Below are positions 1-5,427 of a stretch of 5,427 bases of DNA, one piece after another. The position numbers were made by a program, and so were the translations under genes. The notes under the pieces were generated by a model. The model saw only the letters and a list, made by a program, of their open reading frames with translations. It was not told the DNA's origin and searched no databases. The DNA is from Desulfobacteraceae bacterium (GTDB lineage: Bacteria > Desulfobacterota > DSM-4660 > Desulfatiglandales > Desulfatiglandaceae), in contig JAUUWD010000139.1 of assembly GCA_030589225.1 (NCBI GenBank), positions 1 through 5,427 of the forward strand, read 5' to 3'. Position 1 is the stretch's first letter, and each line of letters starts with the position of its first letter.

Positions 1-43
1 GCGATCGTTTCAAGAATGCATATCAAGTCGCGCCAGGGCAGGC

Positions 44-64
44 GTGAACCATTGAACTTTGAAC
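44..64. repeat. Three imperfect tandem heptads (consensus NTTGAAC)
   Basis: The three units are GTGAACC, ATTGAAC and TTTGAAC. They lie 20 bp past the stop of the cysteine-rich gene. The unit differs from the heptad before cobQ but has the same period and similar drift. The rest of 1-83 holds no gene and only a weak CGCC/GGCG hairpin at 31-44 with no T run. Confidence 0.55.
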
Positions 65-83
65 CTGAGTAGTTACATGAATG

Positions 84-893
84 TTACCAATAATCATTCA
101 CCTGTTCCAGAATCATTTTAACACGTTTCTTGATACGGTAGGAAAACTGTGGTGAATCAAGTATCGGCTGTAATGCCTCTTCCGCGATATCAGCAGATGA
201 GCTTTCAAAAAAACGGAACACGGCGGTATACCAGCCTCGAGTCGTATTGTTTGAGGGCGTGCGAAAAAGATCTTTCACAAGCAGTCGCGCAAGCTTTTTT
301 TGAAAATTGAGAGTAAACTTAAGTTGCCGGAGTATCTCAATCCTTAGATAGGTTTGTTCCACCGTTGTTGGAGGTGGCAGATCCTTAAGATAGGAAAAAA
401 GGGCATTAAAAGCGGCTTTATTCTTCTGACTGATTAAGCCTCCAAAACTTTGAACGGCTTTTTTACGTGCTTCCGGGGTCTTTGCATTGTCCAGTCTTTC
501 CACGTACTTTTCTACCGGAACTTTGGCCCAATCGATCTCGTCAACCATATCCTCGAATATGGCCTGCTGTATTGTTTCTGATGTCAAATTCCCATCCTTA
601 GCCAGTTGATCAATGGCGTTGCTCAATTCAGGCGACAAAGGGATGTCTTCGTCAGAAAATTCCATCGGATCAAAATCAGGACATGCCTCCTGTTCCCAGG
701 AAAAGCGTTTTTGCTTTACAAGGTCCTGGCAACGAGAAAAGTCCTGCTCCTCTAATATTTCGTCAAGATAGGGCTCAAATTCAGGATCATTCAAACAAAT
801 AACAAAATCGCTCGCAAAAGGTTCAGAAAGAAAACAATAGTTACAGTTAGTGCAAACTCTTTCAAGTTCAAGCTCATCGGAAGTTGTATCCAT
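84..893 (-). CDS. Uncharacterised protein with an N-terminal cysteine cluster
   Basis: I do not recognise this 269-residue protein. It has no signal peptide or membrane segment, so it is probably cytoplasmic. The N-terminal 75 residues hold all six cysteines: CTNCNYC (14, 17, 20), then 33, 55 and 71. This spacing could bind zinc or an iron-sulfur cluster, which is inference. Residues about 37-100 are strongly acidic (DPEFEPYLDEILEEQD, then DFDPMEFSDEDIP). From about 105 onward the sequence looks helical and becomes more basic: ARKKAVQSFGGLISQKNKAA, LRIEILRQLKFTLNFQKKLA and a C-terminal IKKRVKMILEQ. This could be a helical-repeat or protein-interaction region. A good Shine-Dalgarno sequence supports the start. 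It follows cobQ on the same strand, but nothing in the sequence ties it to cobamide synthesis; a regulatory or metal-related role is only a guess. Confidence 0.8.
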   Translation of the reverse strand: MDTTSDELELERVCTNCNYCFLSEPFASDFVICLNDPEFEPYLDEILEEQDFSRCQDLVKQKRFSWEQEACPDFDPMEFSDEDIPLSPELSNAIDQLAKDGNLTSETIQQAIFEDMVDEIDWAKVPVEKYVERLDNAKTPEARKKAVQSFGGLISQKNKAAFNALFSYLKDLPPPTTVEQTYLRIEILRQLKFTLNFQKKLARLLVKDLFRTPSNNTTRGWYTAVFRFFESSSADIAEEALQPILDSPQFSYRIKKRVKMILEQVNDYW

Positions 894-900
894 TATGCAA

Positions 901-907
901 TTCCTTT
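901..907 (-). promoter_or_regulatory. Ribosome binding site of the cysteine-rich gene
   Basis: AAAGGAA on the minus strand is seven bases from the ATG at 893 and supports that start. The gap to the cobQ stop is 59 bp and shows no hairpin terminator, so the two genes may share a transcript. Confidence 0.6.
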
Positions 908-952
908 CTCTTTCAACTACTTTATCCGAAACCTTAGTTCATTTTTCTCACT

Positions 953-2455
953 TTAGTCACTTAAATACGTAAGGATCTTTTCTACATCACAGTGTGTCTC
1001 AAAGTGATCGGCCAGGCGGTCGTACTGGTGAAAACGTGCAAGCCTCCCCTGACTGGAGGCTCTCTCTTTCAGGCCTTTGGCCCCCCGAAGGGTATTTATA
1101 AAGTCACCCCTGAAGCCAGGGGAATCCAGAATGCCGTGTACATAGGTGCCTGAAATCTGCCCCCCGTTGACAAACCAGCCGTCAGTCCAGGTCGTCTTAT
1201 CCCCGGGCGGATGAATCTTTAAGAACGGCTCTCCTTCAAGGCCCAGGGATCTGGTCCGTCCCATATGTATCTCATAGCCGTTTACCCGCTTTTGATTTAG
1301 CAAGCAGATCCCCGTTACCCTTTGGACAACTTTTTGACCTTCCAGAATAGTGGTAATAGGGAGAAGCCCCATTCCTTTGACCTGGTTTCGTTTCGATTCT
1401 ACACCAAAAGGATCCTTGATCCTCTCTCCCAGGAGCTGATAACCCCCACAGATGCCAAGAACTCTGCCGCCTCCTTTAGCAAATCTTGAAATGACCTGTT
1501 TCCACCCTGTACGGGCCAGCCAGACGGCATCTTCCATTACATTTTTCGCGCCCGGCAGGATCAGGCAGTCGTATTGACTTGAAAATTCTTGAGATTTAAA
1601 AAGGTAATTGACCACCACATAGGGCTCCCTGTCGAGGATTTCAAAGTCCGTGAAATTGGAAATGGATGGAAGTCTCACTACACCTATATTAACTGTATTT
1701 GGACCAACTGGCCTGGCTTTTCGTTTATCCTCCTGGACCGCAACAGAGTCTTCCGAATCGATGACAATATCCTTGTAGAACGGGACAAGACCCAAAACGG
1801 GCTTACCGGTTTTTTGCTCAATGTATTCTATGCCTGATGAGAAAAGCCGTGGATCTCCACGGAACTTGTTGACCAGAAATCCGATGGTAAGCTCTCTCTC
1901 TTTTCGGGTCATAAGATGATAACTTCCAATTATCTGTGCAAAGACGCCTCCACGATCAATATCCGCAACCAGAATGCAGGGAGCGCCAACTGCCTTTGCC
2001 ATGGAAAAATTGACAAGGTCATTCTCCTTGAGGTTCATCTCACAACAACTTCCTGCCCCCTCCATGACAATAAGGTCGTATTCTCTGGCCAGCCGATCAT
2101 AGGATTCCATAACAGCATTTTTCAGCCTGGGTTTGAAGTCATGGTAAGCTAAGGCATCCATTTGCCCGAACACCTTTCCGTGAAGGATAATTTGGGAACC
2201 CTGGTCTGTGGAAGGTTTCAAGAGGATGGGATTTATGTGCACTGAGGGTAGCACGCCGGCAGCTTCGGCCTGTACAACCTGCGCCCGACCGATCTCGCCT
2301 CCCTCAATTGTGACGTAGGAATTGTTGGACATGTTCTGGGCCTTAAAAGGGGTAACCTTGTAACCCTTTCTCTTAAATATCCGGCAAAACGCTGTGGTGG
2401 CGATGGACTTTCCCACATCGCTGCCGGTTCCCAGAAACATAATAGCTTTTGTCAT
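953..2455 (-). CDS. cobQ: Cobyric acid synthase (CobQ/CbiP)
   Basis: CobQ uses ATP and glutamine to amidate the b, d, e and g side chains of adenosylcobyrinic acid a,c-diamide, giving adenosylcobyric acid in the cytoplasm. I start at ATG 2455 (500 residues, normal for the family), because MTKAIMFLGTGSDVGKS then begins in the usual way; a GTG at 2488 would add 11 basic residues. The N-terminal synthetase domain shows GTGSDVGKS (9-17), the signature PFKAQNMSNNSYVT (36-49), RAQ and QAEAAG, MEGAGS (131-136), ADIDRGGVFA and VNKFRGD. The C-terminal glutaminase domain shows LILPGAKNVMEDAVWL (298-313), the nucleophile Cys336 in GICGGYQLLG, and His440 in GTYVHGILDSPGF. All expected motifs are intact. 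It lies downstream of the lipoprotein gene and 59 bp before the next gene. Its product is the same compound that the CbiZ salvage reaction yields, so the locus serves both routes. Confidence 0.97.
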   Translation of the reverse strand: MTKAIMFLGTGSDVGKSIATTAFCRIFKRKGYKVTPFKAQNMSNNSYVTIEGGEIGRAQVVQAEAAGVLPSVHINPILLKPSTDQGSQIILHGKVFGQMDALAYHDFKPRLKNAVMESYDRLAREYDLIVMEGAGSCCEMNLKENDLVNFSMAKAVGAPCILVADIDRGGVFAQIIGSYHLMTRKERELTIGFLVNKFRGDPRLFSSGIEYIEQKTGKPVLGLVPFYKDIVIDSEDSVAVQEDKRKARPVGPNTVNIGVVRLPSISNFTDFEILDREPYVVVNYLFKSQEFSSQYDCLILPGAKNVMEDAVWLARTGWKQVISRFAKGGGRVLGICGGYQLLGERIKDPFGVESKRNQVKGMGLLPITTILEGQKVVQRVTGICLLNQKRVNGYEIHMGRTRSLGLEGEPFLKIHPPGDKTTWTDGWFVNGGQISGTYVHGILDSPGFRGDFINTLRGAKGLKERASSQGRLARFHQYDRLADHFETHCDVEKILTYLSD

Positions 2456-2466
2456 TTCCTTTTGTT

Positions 2467-2472
2467 TCCTCT
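2467..2472 (-). promoter_or_regulatory. Possible ribosome binding site of cobQ
   Basis: AGAGGA lies 11 bases before the ATG at 2455, and a second purine run, AAAAGGAA, abuts the ATG. Neither has ideal spacing, but the purine-rich leader favours this ATG over the GTG at 2488, which has only a weak GAG next to it. Confidence 0.35.
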
Positions 2473-2517
2473 TTTTGCGAACTTGCACCTCAAACTGACG
2501 AGACCTGCTCTATCGCG

Positions 2518-2545
2518 ATGCTGGATACCGGATACTGGAAGCTGG
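2518..2545. repeat. Four imperfect tandem heptads (consensus ATRCTGG)
   Basis: The four adjacent 7-bp units are ATGCTGG, ATACCGG, ATACTGG and AAGCTGG. They fill part of the gap between the lipoprotein gene and cobQ. The 7-bp period with small sequence drift suggests a decayed simple repeat, not coding DNA. Any short frame read through it, such as one ending QYPVSSIAIEQVSSV on the minus strand, is a by-product of the repeat. Confidence 0.7.
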
Positions 2546-2552
2546 TCGAAGG

Positions 2553-2569
2553 CCCCGTCTTTAGCGGGG
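2553..2569. repeat. GC-rich inverted repeat between the lipoprotein gene and cobQ
   Basis: CCCCG at 2553-2557 and CGGGG at 2565-2569 can form a perfect 5-bp stem with a 7-base loop. Neither strand has a T run after the stem, so it is not a standard intrinsic terminator. It lies directly beside the heptad repeat in the 203-bp gap before cobQ, and its role is unknown. Confidence 0.4.
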
Positions 2570-2658
2570 ATAAAGCAAAAAAGGGTTTCTTCACAAAATG
2601 AGAGAATCCGTCTGCGTATTTGTGAATTGGAGTTTTGATAATTTGGTTCATGAAACTT

Positions 2659-3036
2659 TTAATCAGCGGTAATTTCAACACATATCTCATCAGAGTAGCT
2701 GGAATGTCCAGCTGAATTATAAGCACGTATGCGATAGTAATAGGTCACTCCTGCCTTTAGAGCAGTATCGGTATACGTGGTTGCATTTTCGCCAACTTTT
2801 GCTATCTGACGGTAGGTTCCCCCAGAACCTTCCTTTCTCTCTATCTCAAAACCCATTTCATTGGAAGTATCCTCCCAGGCCAAATTGACCTGGCGGTTAG
2901 ATACAGCACACTCGCGTAAAGGGCTGTGCGTCGAAGAAATAGCCTTTGCTTTTTCAGTGCGATCCGCGCACCCATTCAACAAGGCCAGGCCAGTAAAAAA
3001 TACTAACGAAAAAACAGCAAGCTTTAAGGTTAGAAT
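2659..3036 (-). CDS. Small lipoprotein with one fibronectin type III domain
   Basis: Read from an ATT codon at 3036 the product has 125 residues. The first 22 form a lipoprotein signal peptide: LTLKLAVFS (2-10), a hydrophobic run LVFFTGLA, then LLNGC with the lipidated cysteine at 23. A conventional start at TTG 2982 would leave only four residues before the cysteine and remove the signal, so I reject it. No ATG, GTG or TTG exists in frame between that TTG and the upstream TGA at 3087-3089. The mature part has a short linker and one FN3 domain from about residue 39 to the end: VNLAWEDTSNEMGFEIERK, then GGTYRQIAKVG, TYTDTALKAG and TYYYRIRAYNSAG, all hallmarks of bacterial FN3 repeats. FN3 domains are binding or spacer modules, usually linked to others; here one stands alone. 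It probably sits on an envelope membrane. Its ligand and any link to corrinoid uptake are unknown. If the start is truly absent, this is a pseudogene. Confidence 0.65.
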   Translation of the reverse strand: MLTLKLAVFSLVFFTGLALLNGCADRTEKAKAISSTHSPLRECAVSNRQVNLAWEDTSNEMGFEIERKEGSGGTYRQIAKVGENATTYTDTALKAGVTYYYRIRAYNSAGHSSYSDEICVEITAD

Positions 3037-3173
3037 GACGACCTCTTTTTGATGAATTTCCTCTGTTTTTTGGTCATGGGTTGGCTGTCAGGTTGAACAA
3101 AACCGTACTTCTCAAAGCAAAATCGGATTTGGATATTGAAGCTCCCTGCGGTGATAGGAGATATCCCGGTAAT
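3030..3173 (-). other. Short open frame with a basic C-terminus, overlapping the lipoprotein start
   Basis: This frame is open for 47 codons between an in-frame TGA at 3174-3176 and a TAA at 3030-3032. Its second half reads FEKYGFVQPDSQP and then MTKKQRKFIKKRSSF. The only ATG is at 3077, giving a 15-residue peptide, and no Shine-Dalgarno sequence precedes it. A different frame just upstream (ATG at 3186) reads MTDLNYRDISYHRRELQYPN before ending within this stretch. The pair could be the remains of a small gene broken by a frameshift. Alternatively, the 15-codon frame could be a leader peptide whose end overlaps the lipoprotein start, or the basic stretch could be the lipoprotein's own n-region displaced by one base. 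I do not recognise a family. Confidence 0.25.
3042..3047 (-). promoter_or_regulatory. Shine-Dalgarno sequence that points to an ATT start for the lipoprotein
   Basis: AAGAGG on the minus strand sits five bases before the ATT codon at 3034-3036. That ATT is in frame with the lipoprotein and opens exactly where the signal peptide should begin. The site is the main support for starting the gene here rather than at TTG 2982. Confidence 0.45.
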
Positions 3174-3200
3174 TCAGATCTGTCATGAAAATAAGGTCTT

Positions 3201-3249
3201 AAAAAAGAGCGGCAATCAAATTTTCAGAGTTTCTACCAGCCGTTTTTTT
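3201..3249 (-). terminator. Possible bidirectional terminator hairpin after the BtuF-CbiZ gene
   Basis: On the plus strand an A6 run (3201-3206) is followed by CGGC at 3210-3213. GCCG lies at 3239-3242 and a T7 run at 3243-3249. Read on the minus strand this is an A-rich run, a CGGC/GCCG stem and a T-rich tail, placed 28 bp past the stop at 3277. The perfect GC stem is only 4 bp and the loop is about 25 bases, so the structure is weak. If active, it would separate the fusion gene from the lipoprotein and cobQ. Confidence 0.35.
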
Positions 3250-3276
3250 CAATAGTTGATGATGTGATTTGTACGA

Positions 3277-5292
3277 CTATTTGCTGAAACAAAGGCCGTT
3301 TAATAATGCATTCAGTGCCATTCTTAACACAACCGGCTTACGATCCGTTTCAACGATGCCGCTTAGTTGCGCGATCTTCTTCCCTGCGATTTCCTCGGCC
3401 ACATTATTGCACCAGAGTTTATAGCCGCTAAGATCACAAATCAACCCTCTTTCATAATTGTCGCTTATGGCAAAAGATGCCTCAATAAAGCCGGCATAGC
3501 GGGGATCGAGAAGTATCTCTTCAATCCCGCCACCAAGGCCACTTTTTTTATAGATACAATCACATTTTGCTTCGGATACAAGCCCATATATGTTGATTTT
3601 TCTATCCTTCAGCCGGTGGAAGACATTCCTCCTGTTGATAATGCCGTTTTGTTTGTAAACAGCCTCCTGGACACCGGCATAGACCGCCTTTGCGATAAGC
3701 TCTCCTAACTTTGAATGTCCGCCGGCGTTTTCAATCTGGATGCCTGTTCCCTGGATCACGATGATATTGTCGGTTCCTGTGCCTGTGGCCTGGTTATACA
3801 GCGAAGAATAGGCACTTCTAATATCAAGATCCTGCAAAGCGGCGGTTTTGGCCTCAGTAGCGCTGATAACAGCCCTTGTCATGGCCCGGGGTGTTAGTTT
3901 CATGTTTGGTAAAAGAATAATATTGATAGTTCCCGGTTCATAGAACCTGCCCTCATCCTTAGACATCCGCACTGCATTGGACTTAACCCCGGCAGTTACC
4001 AATGCGTAGATCTCCATGTCCCTGAACTTTTGTCGTTTAACGATCAGGTTGTCCATATCCGCACCTGTGAAAAGAAAACTGGCCGTCTCCTCTGATTTAC
4101 CGATAACCTGATATACCCGTTGTCTCACACCACTCAAACCGGACTTATGGTCAATCCCCCAGCAGGGTGGAGGGGAGTAATGGTTACCCACTGATTCTAT
4201 TCCTTTGCGCTCTCCTTCAAGGGTTGAGACCACAGATAAGGGTTCATTAAAATCAATGATCAAAGTCTTGTTTGGAAAATCGTGGATGTGGCTGTAAGAA
4301 ATGCGTACGTCATTTATGTAATCAAGATCAAATTCGAGCTTACGTGACTTGAATATCTTTTCTTCAAGAACCTGATCTTCTTTATTCGAAAACTCATCCG
4401 TATAGATTCGTGATGAAAGCCAGGAGACAAAATAACCGGTATTAGTGGATGCCCTGCACGTAAGGTTACAGGGAAAGTAAAATATGTTACCATTTTTTAC
4501 AGCATCTACATCTTTCCATCCCGGACGATCAAAAAACTTTCTGGCTGTTTCCCTGTCATTGCCACAGCCATAAATAACCTGCGGATTAAAGTTCATCCAC
4601 TCCTCTTTGGTGATGACCACGATATATCCCTTTTTTCCGAACTCAGGTGGAATACCACCCGCGGCCCTGATCCTTTCATTCTGGAAGGAATCATCTCCGG
4701 GTGTCATTACCTCGTCACGCCCCATTAAGCGAATAACCCTTTTTCTTTTTGGTTGGGGTATTCTGGCCACCTTTTTGGTGATAATTTGAAGTTCATTCTT
4801 GATCTTTTCAATAACCTTTTTAGCCTCATCTTCTTTGTTAAATATCCTGCCTAATATACGGATATTCTTATAACTGTCGGCCATGGAATCTGTTTCAAGG
4901 TTGACAAGGTGGCATTTGCCGTGGCCGAATTTGTCCTTTACCTGTTTATGAAAATGAGAATAAAAGATAACATCAGGCCGCATTGCTTCAATGGTCTTAA
5001 GTGATGGTGAAAAAAAGCCACCAATAATCTCCTTAGTGGCTGCCTCAGAAGGATATGTGTCGTGGTAGGTGATTGCCTTGACCGCATCACCCGCCCCGAT
5101 CTTGAAGATGATTTCAGTGATGGACGGCACCAGGGATACCACCTGGGAGGGCCTATCGTTGATAGTGATTTTATTCCCCTGGGAGTCGATAAATTCAACC
5201 GGGTAGGGAAACGCCGGGGCGGTACTTAAAAGAACAGCAAGGAAAATAATGGGTGATAGGACTGCGATATGGAACCTTTTTTTCAGATTCAT
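3277..5292 (-). CDS. cbiZ: Exported BtuF-type corrinoid-binding protein fused to CbiZ adenosylcobinamide amidohydrolase
   Basis: This 671-residue protein has several parts. Residues 1-27 form a Sec signal peptide (basic MNLKKR, hydrophobic core, APA before a probable cleavage at 27/28). Residues about 28-310 resemble BtuF/FecB substrate-binding proteins: RPSQVVSLVPSITEIIFKIG (47-66), a DTYP segment, RPDVIF, and a second lobe with MTPGDDSFQNE (196-206), RAAGG and NPQVIYGCG. Residues about 320-548 match CbiZ: VSTLEGERKG, TAGVKSNAVR (433-442), EPGTINIILL, then ATEAKTAALQDL (478-489), ATGTGTDNIIV (502-512) and HSKLGELIAKAVYAGVQEA. Residues 549-671 are an extension with five cysteines (577, 579, 619, 628, 668). 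Known CbiZ enzymes hydrolyse adenosylcobinamide to adenosylcobyric acid plus aminopropanol; BtuF delivers corrinoids to BtuCD. The flanking btuR/cobO and cobQ fit a salvage role. The exported location of the CbiZ half is unexpected, and activity there is not shown. No BtuC or BtuD lies in the window. Confidence 0.9.
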   Translation of the reverse strand: MNLKKRFHIAVLSPIIFLAVLLSTAPAFPYPVEFIDSQGNKITINDRPSQVVSLVPSITEIIFKIGAGDAVKAITYHDTYPSEAATKEIIGGFFSPSLKTIEAMRPDVIFYSHFHKQVKDKFGHGKCHLVNLETDSMADSYKNIRILGRIFNKEDEAKKVIEKIKNELQIITKKVARIPQPKRKRVIRLMGRDEVMTPGDDSFQNERIRAAGGIPPEFGKKGYIVVITKEEWMNFNPQVIYGCGNDRETARKFFDRPGWKDVDAVKNGNIFYFPCNLTCRASTNTGYFVSWLSSRIYTDEFSNKEDQVLEEKIFKSRKLEFDLDYINDVRISYSHIHDFPNKTLIIDFNEPLSVVSTLEGERKGIESVGNHYSPPPCWGIDHKSGLSGVRQRVYQVIGKSEETASFLFTGADMDNLIVKRQKFRDMEIYALVTAGVKSNAVRMSKDEGRFYEPGTINIILLPNMKLTPRAMTRAVISATEAKTAALQDLDIRSAYSSLYNQATGTGTDNIIVIQGTGIQIENAGGHSKLGELIAKAVYAGVQEAVYKQNGIINRRNVFHRLKDRKINIYGLVSEAKCDCIYKKSGLGGGIEEILLDPRYAGFIEASFAISDNYERGLICDLSGYKLWCNNVAEEIAGKKIAQLSGIVETDRKPVVLRMALNALLNGLCFSK

Positions 5293-5297
5293 GTTTT

Positions 5298-5303
5298 TCC
5301 CTG
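5298..5303 (-). promoter_or_regulatory. Ribosome binding site of the BtuF-CbiZ gene
   Basis: On the minus strand CAGGGA precedes the ATG at 5292, with AGGG six bases from the start codon. This supports the annotated start, which also gives a normal signal peptide n-region (MNLKKRF). Confidence 0.6.
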
Positions 5304-5328
5304 TTCTTGCAGTAACCTGATATCTGCT

Positions 5329-5427
5329 TCACTTCTCAATTCCACTTCTCGCCTCGATACCTTTCTGATAGTAATGTTTTATCTCTTTCATCTCCGTTAC
5401 CAGATCAGCCGCCTCTATAACCCTGGT
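5329..5427 (-). CDS. cobO: BtuR/CobO corrinoid adenosyltransferase, C-terminal fragment
   Basis: Only the last 32 codons are present; the gene continues beyond the right edge. The visible tail reads VIEAADLVTEMKEIKHYY followed by QKGIEARSGIEK and a TGA stop. This matches the usual end of the BtuR/CobO family, where a TEM-(R/K)-x-(I/V)-KH segment is followed by a G-(I/V)-x-A-x-x-GI(E/D) tail. By family knowledge the enzyme transfers the 5'-deoxyadenosyl group of ATP to reduced cob(I)alamin or corrinoid precursors in the cytoplasm. Its stop lies 36 bp before the BtuF-CbiZ start on the same strand, which suggests cotranscription. It is relevant there because CbiZ acts on the adenosylated form of cobinamide. 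The catalytic P-loop is outside the window, so the call rests on the C-terminus alone. Confidence 0.82.
   Translation of the reverse strand, partial: TRVIEAADLVTEMKEIKHYYQKGIEARSGIEK

Noticed and set aside
31..44. CGCC/GGCG hairpin as a terminator after the cysteine-rich gene
   Set aside because: The stem is only 4 bp and no T run follows on either strand.
1589..1837. Plus-strand open frames inside cobQ (1589-1837, 1916-2152)
   Set aside because: They are antisense shadows of a well-supported gene and show no family motifs.
953..2488. GTG at 2488 as the cobQ start
   Set aside because: It adds 11 basic residues not expected in the family and has a poor ribosome binding site; ATG 2455 gives the standard N-terminus and length.
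2500..2508. GAGACCTGC on the plus strand, resembling part of a cobalamin riboswitch
   Set aside because: It is on the strand opposite to all genes, and the other conserved riboswitch elements are absent around it.
2490..2726. A 78-codon minus-strand frame between the lipoprotein gene and cobQ
   Set aside because: It starts inside the FN3 coding region, and its end is read through the heptad repeat. There is no ribosome binding site and no recognisable domain.
2659..2982. TTG at 2982 as the lipoprotein start
   Set aside because: It would leave four residues before the lipobox cysteine and cut off an obvious signal peptide.
3367..3897. Plus-strand open frames inside the BtuF-CbiZ gene (3367-3708, 3715-3897)
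   Set aside because: They lie antisense to conserved CbiZ and extension sequence, with no recognisable product.

Overview
All genes that can be supported lie on the minus strand, so transcription runs from high to low coordinates. The order is: C-terminal end of a BtuR/CobO corrinoid adenosyltransferase, a large exported BtuF-CbiZ fusion protein, a small fibronectin type III lipoprotein, cobyric acid synthase (CobQ/CbiP), and an uncharacterised protein with a cysteine-rich N-terminus. Base composition is moderate. The cobamide gene set and the imperfect 7-bp intergenic repeats suggest a Desulfobacterota (former Deltaproteobacteria) genome, perhaps a sulfate reducer. That placement is an inference from general likeness; no marker gene is present.

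Region by region: 5329-5427 is the tail of btuR/cobO. After a 36-bp gap with a clear ribosome binding site, 3277-5292 encodes a 671-residue protein with a signal peptide, a BtuF-type corrinoid-binding domain, a CbiZ (adenosylcobinamide amidohydrolase) domain and a cysteine-containing C-terminal extension of about 120 residues. The 3037-3276 stretch holds a terminator-like hairpin and a short frame with a basic end. The lipoprotein at 2659-3036 appears to lack a normal start codon: its signal peptide is in frame only if translation begins at an ATT or a frameshift has occurred. The 2456-2658 gap holds four tandem heptads and a GC hairpin. cobQ fills 953-2455, the uncharacterised gene fills 84-893, and another heptad repeat lies at 44-64.

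How the genes fit together: BtuR/CobO adds the adenosyl group to corrinoids. The BtuF part should capture corrinoids outside the cytoplasmic membrane. CbiZ cleaves the aminopropanol arm of adenosylcobinamide to give adenosylcobyric acid, and CobQ makes the same compound de novo. The locus therefore joins salvage and synthesis at cobyric acid. The main puzzle is that the CbiZ domain carries an export signal, which would place a normally cytoplasmic salvage enzyme in the periplasm.
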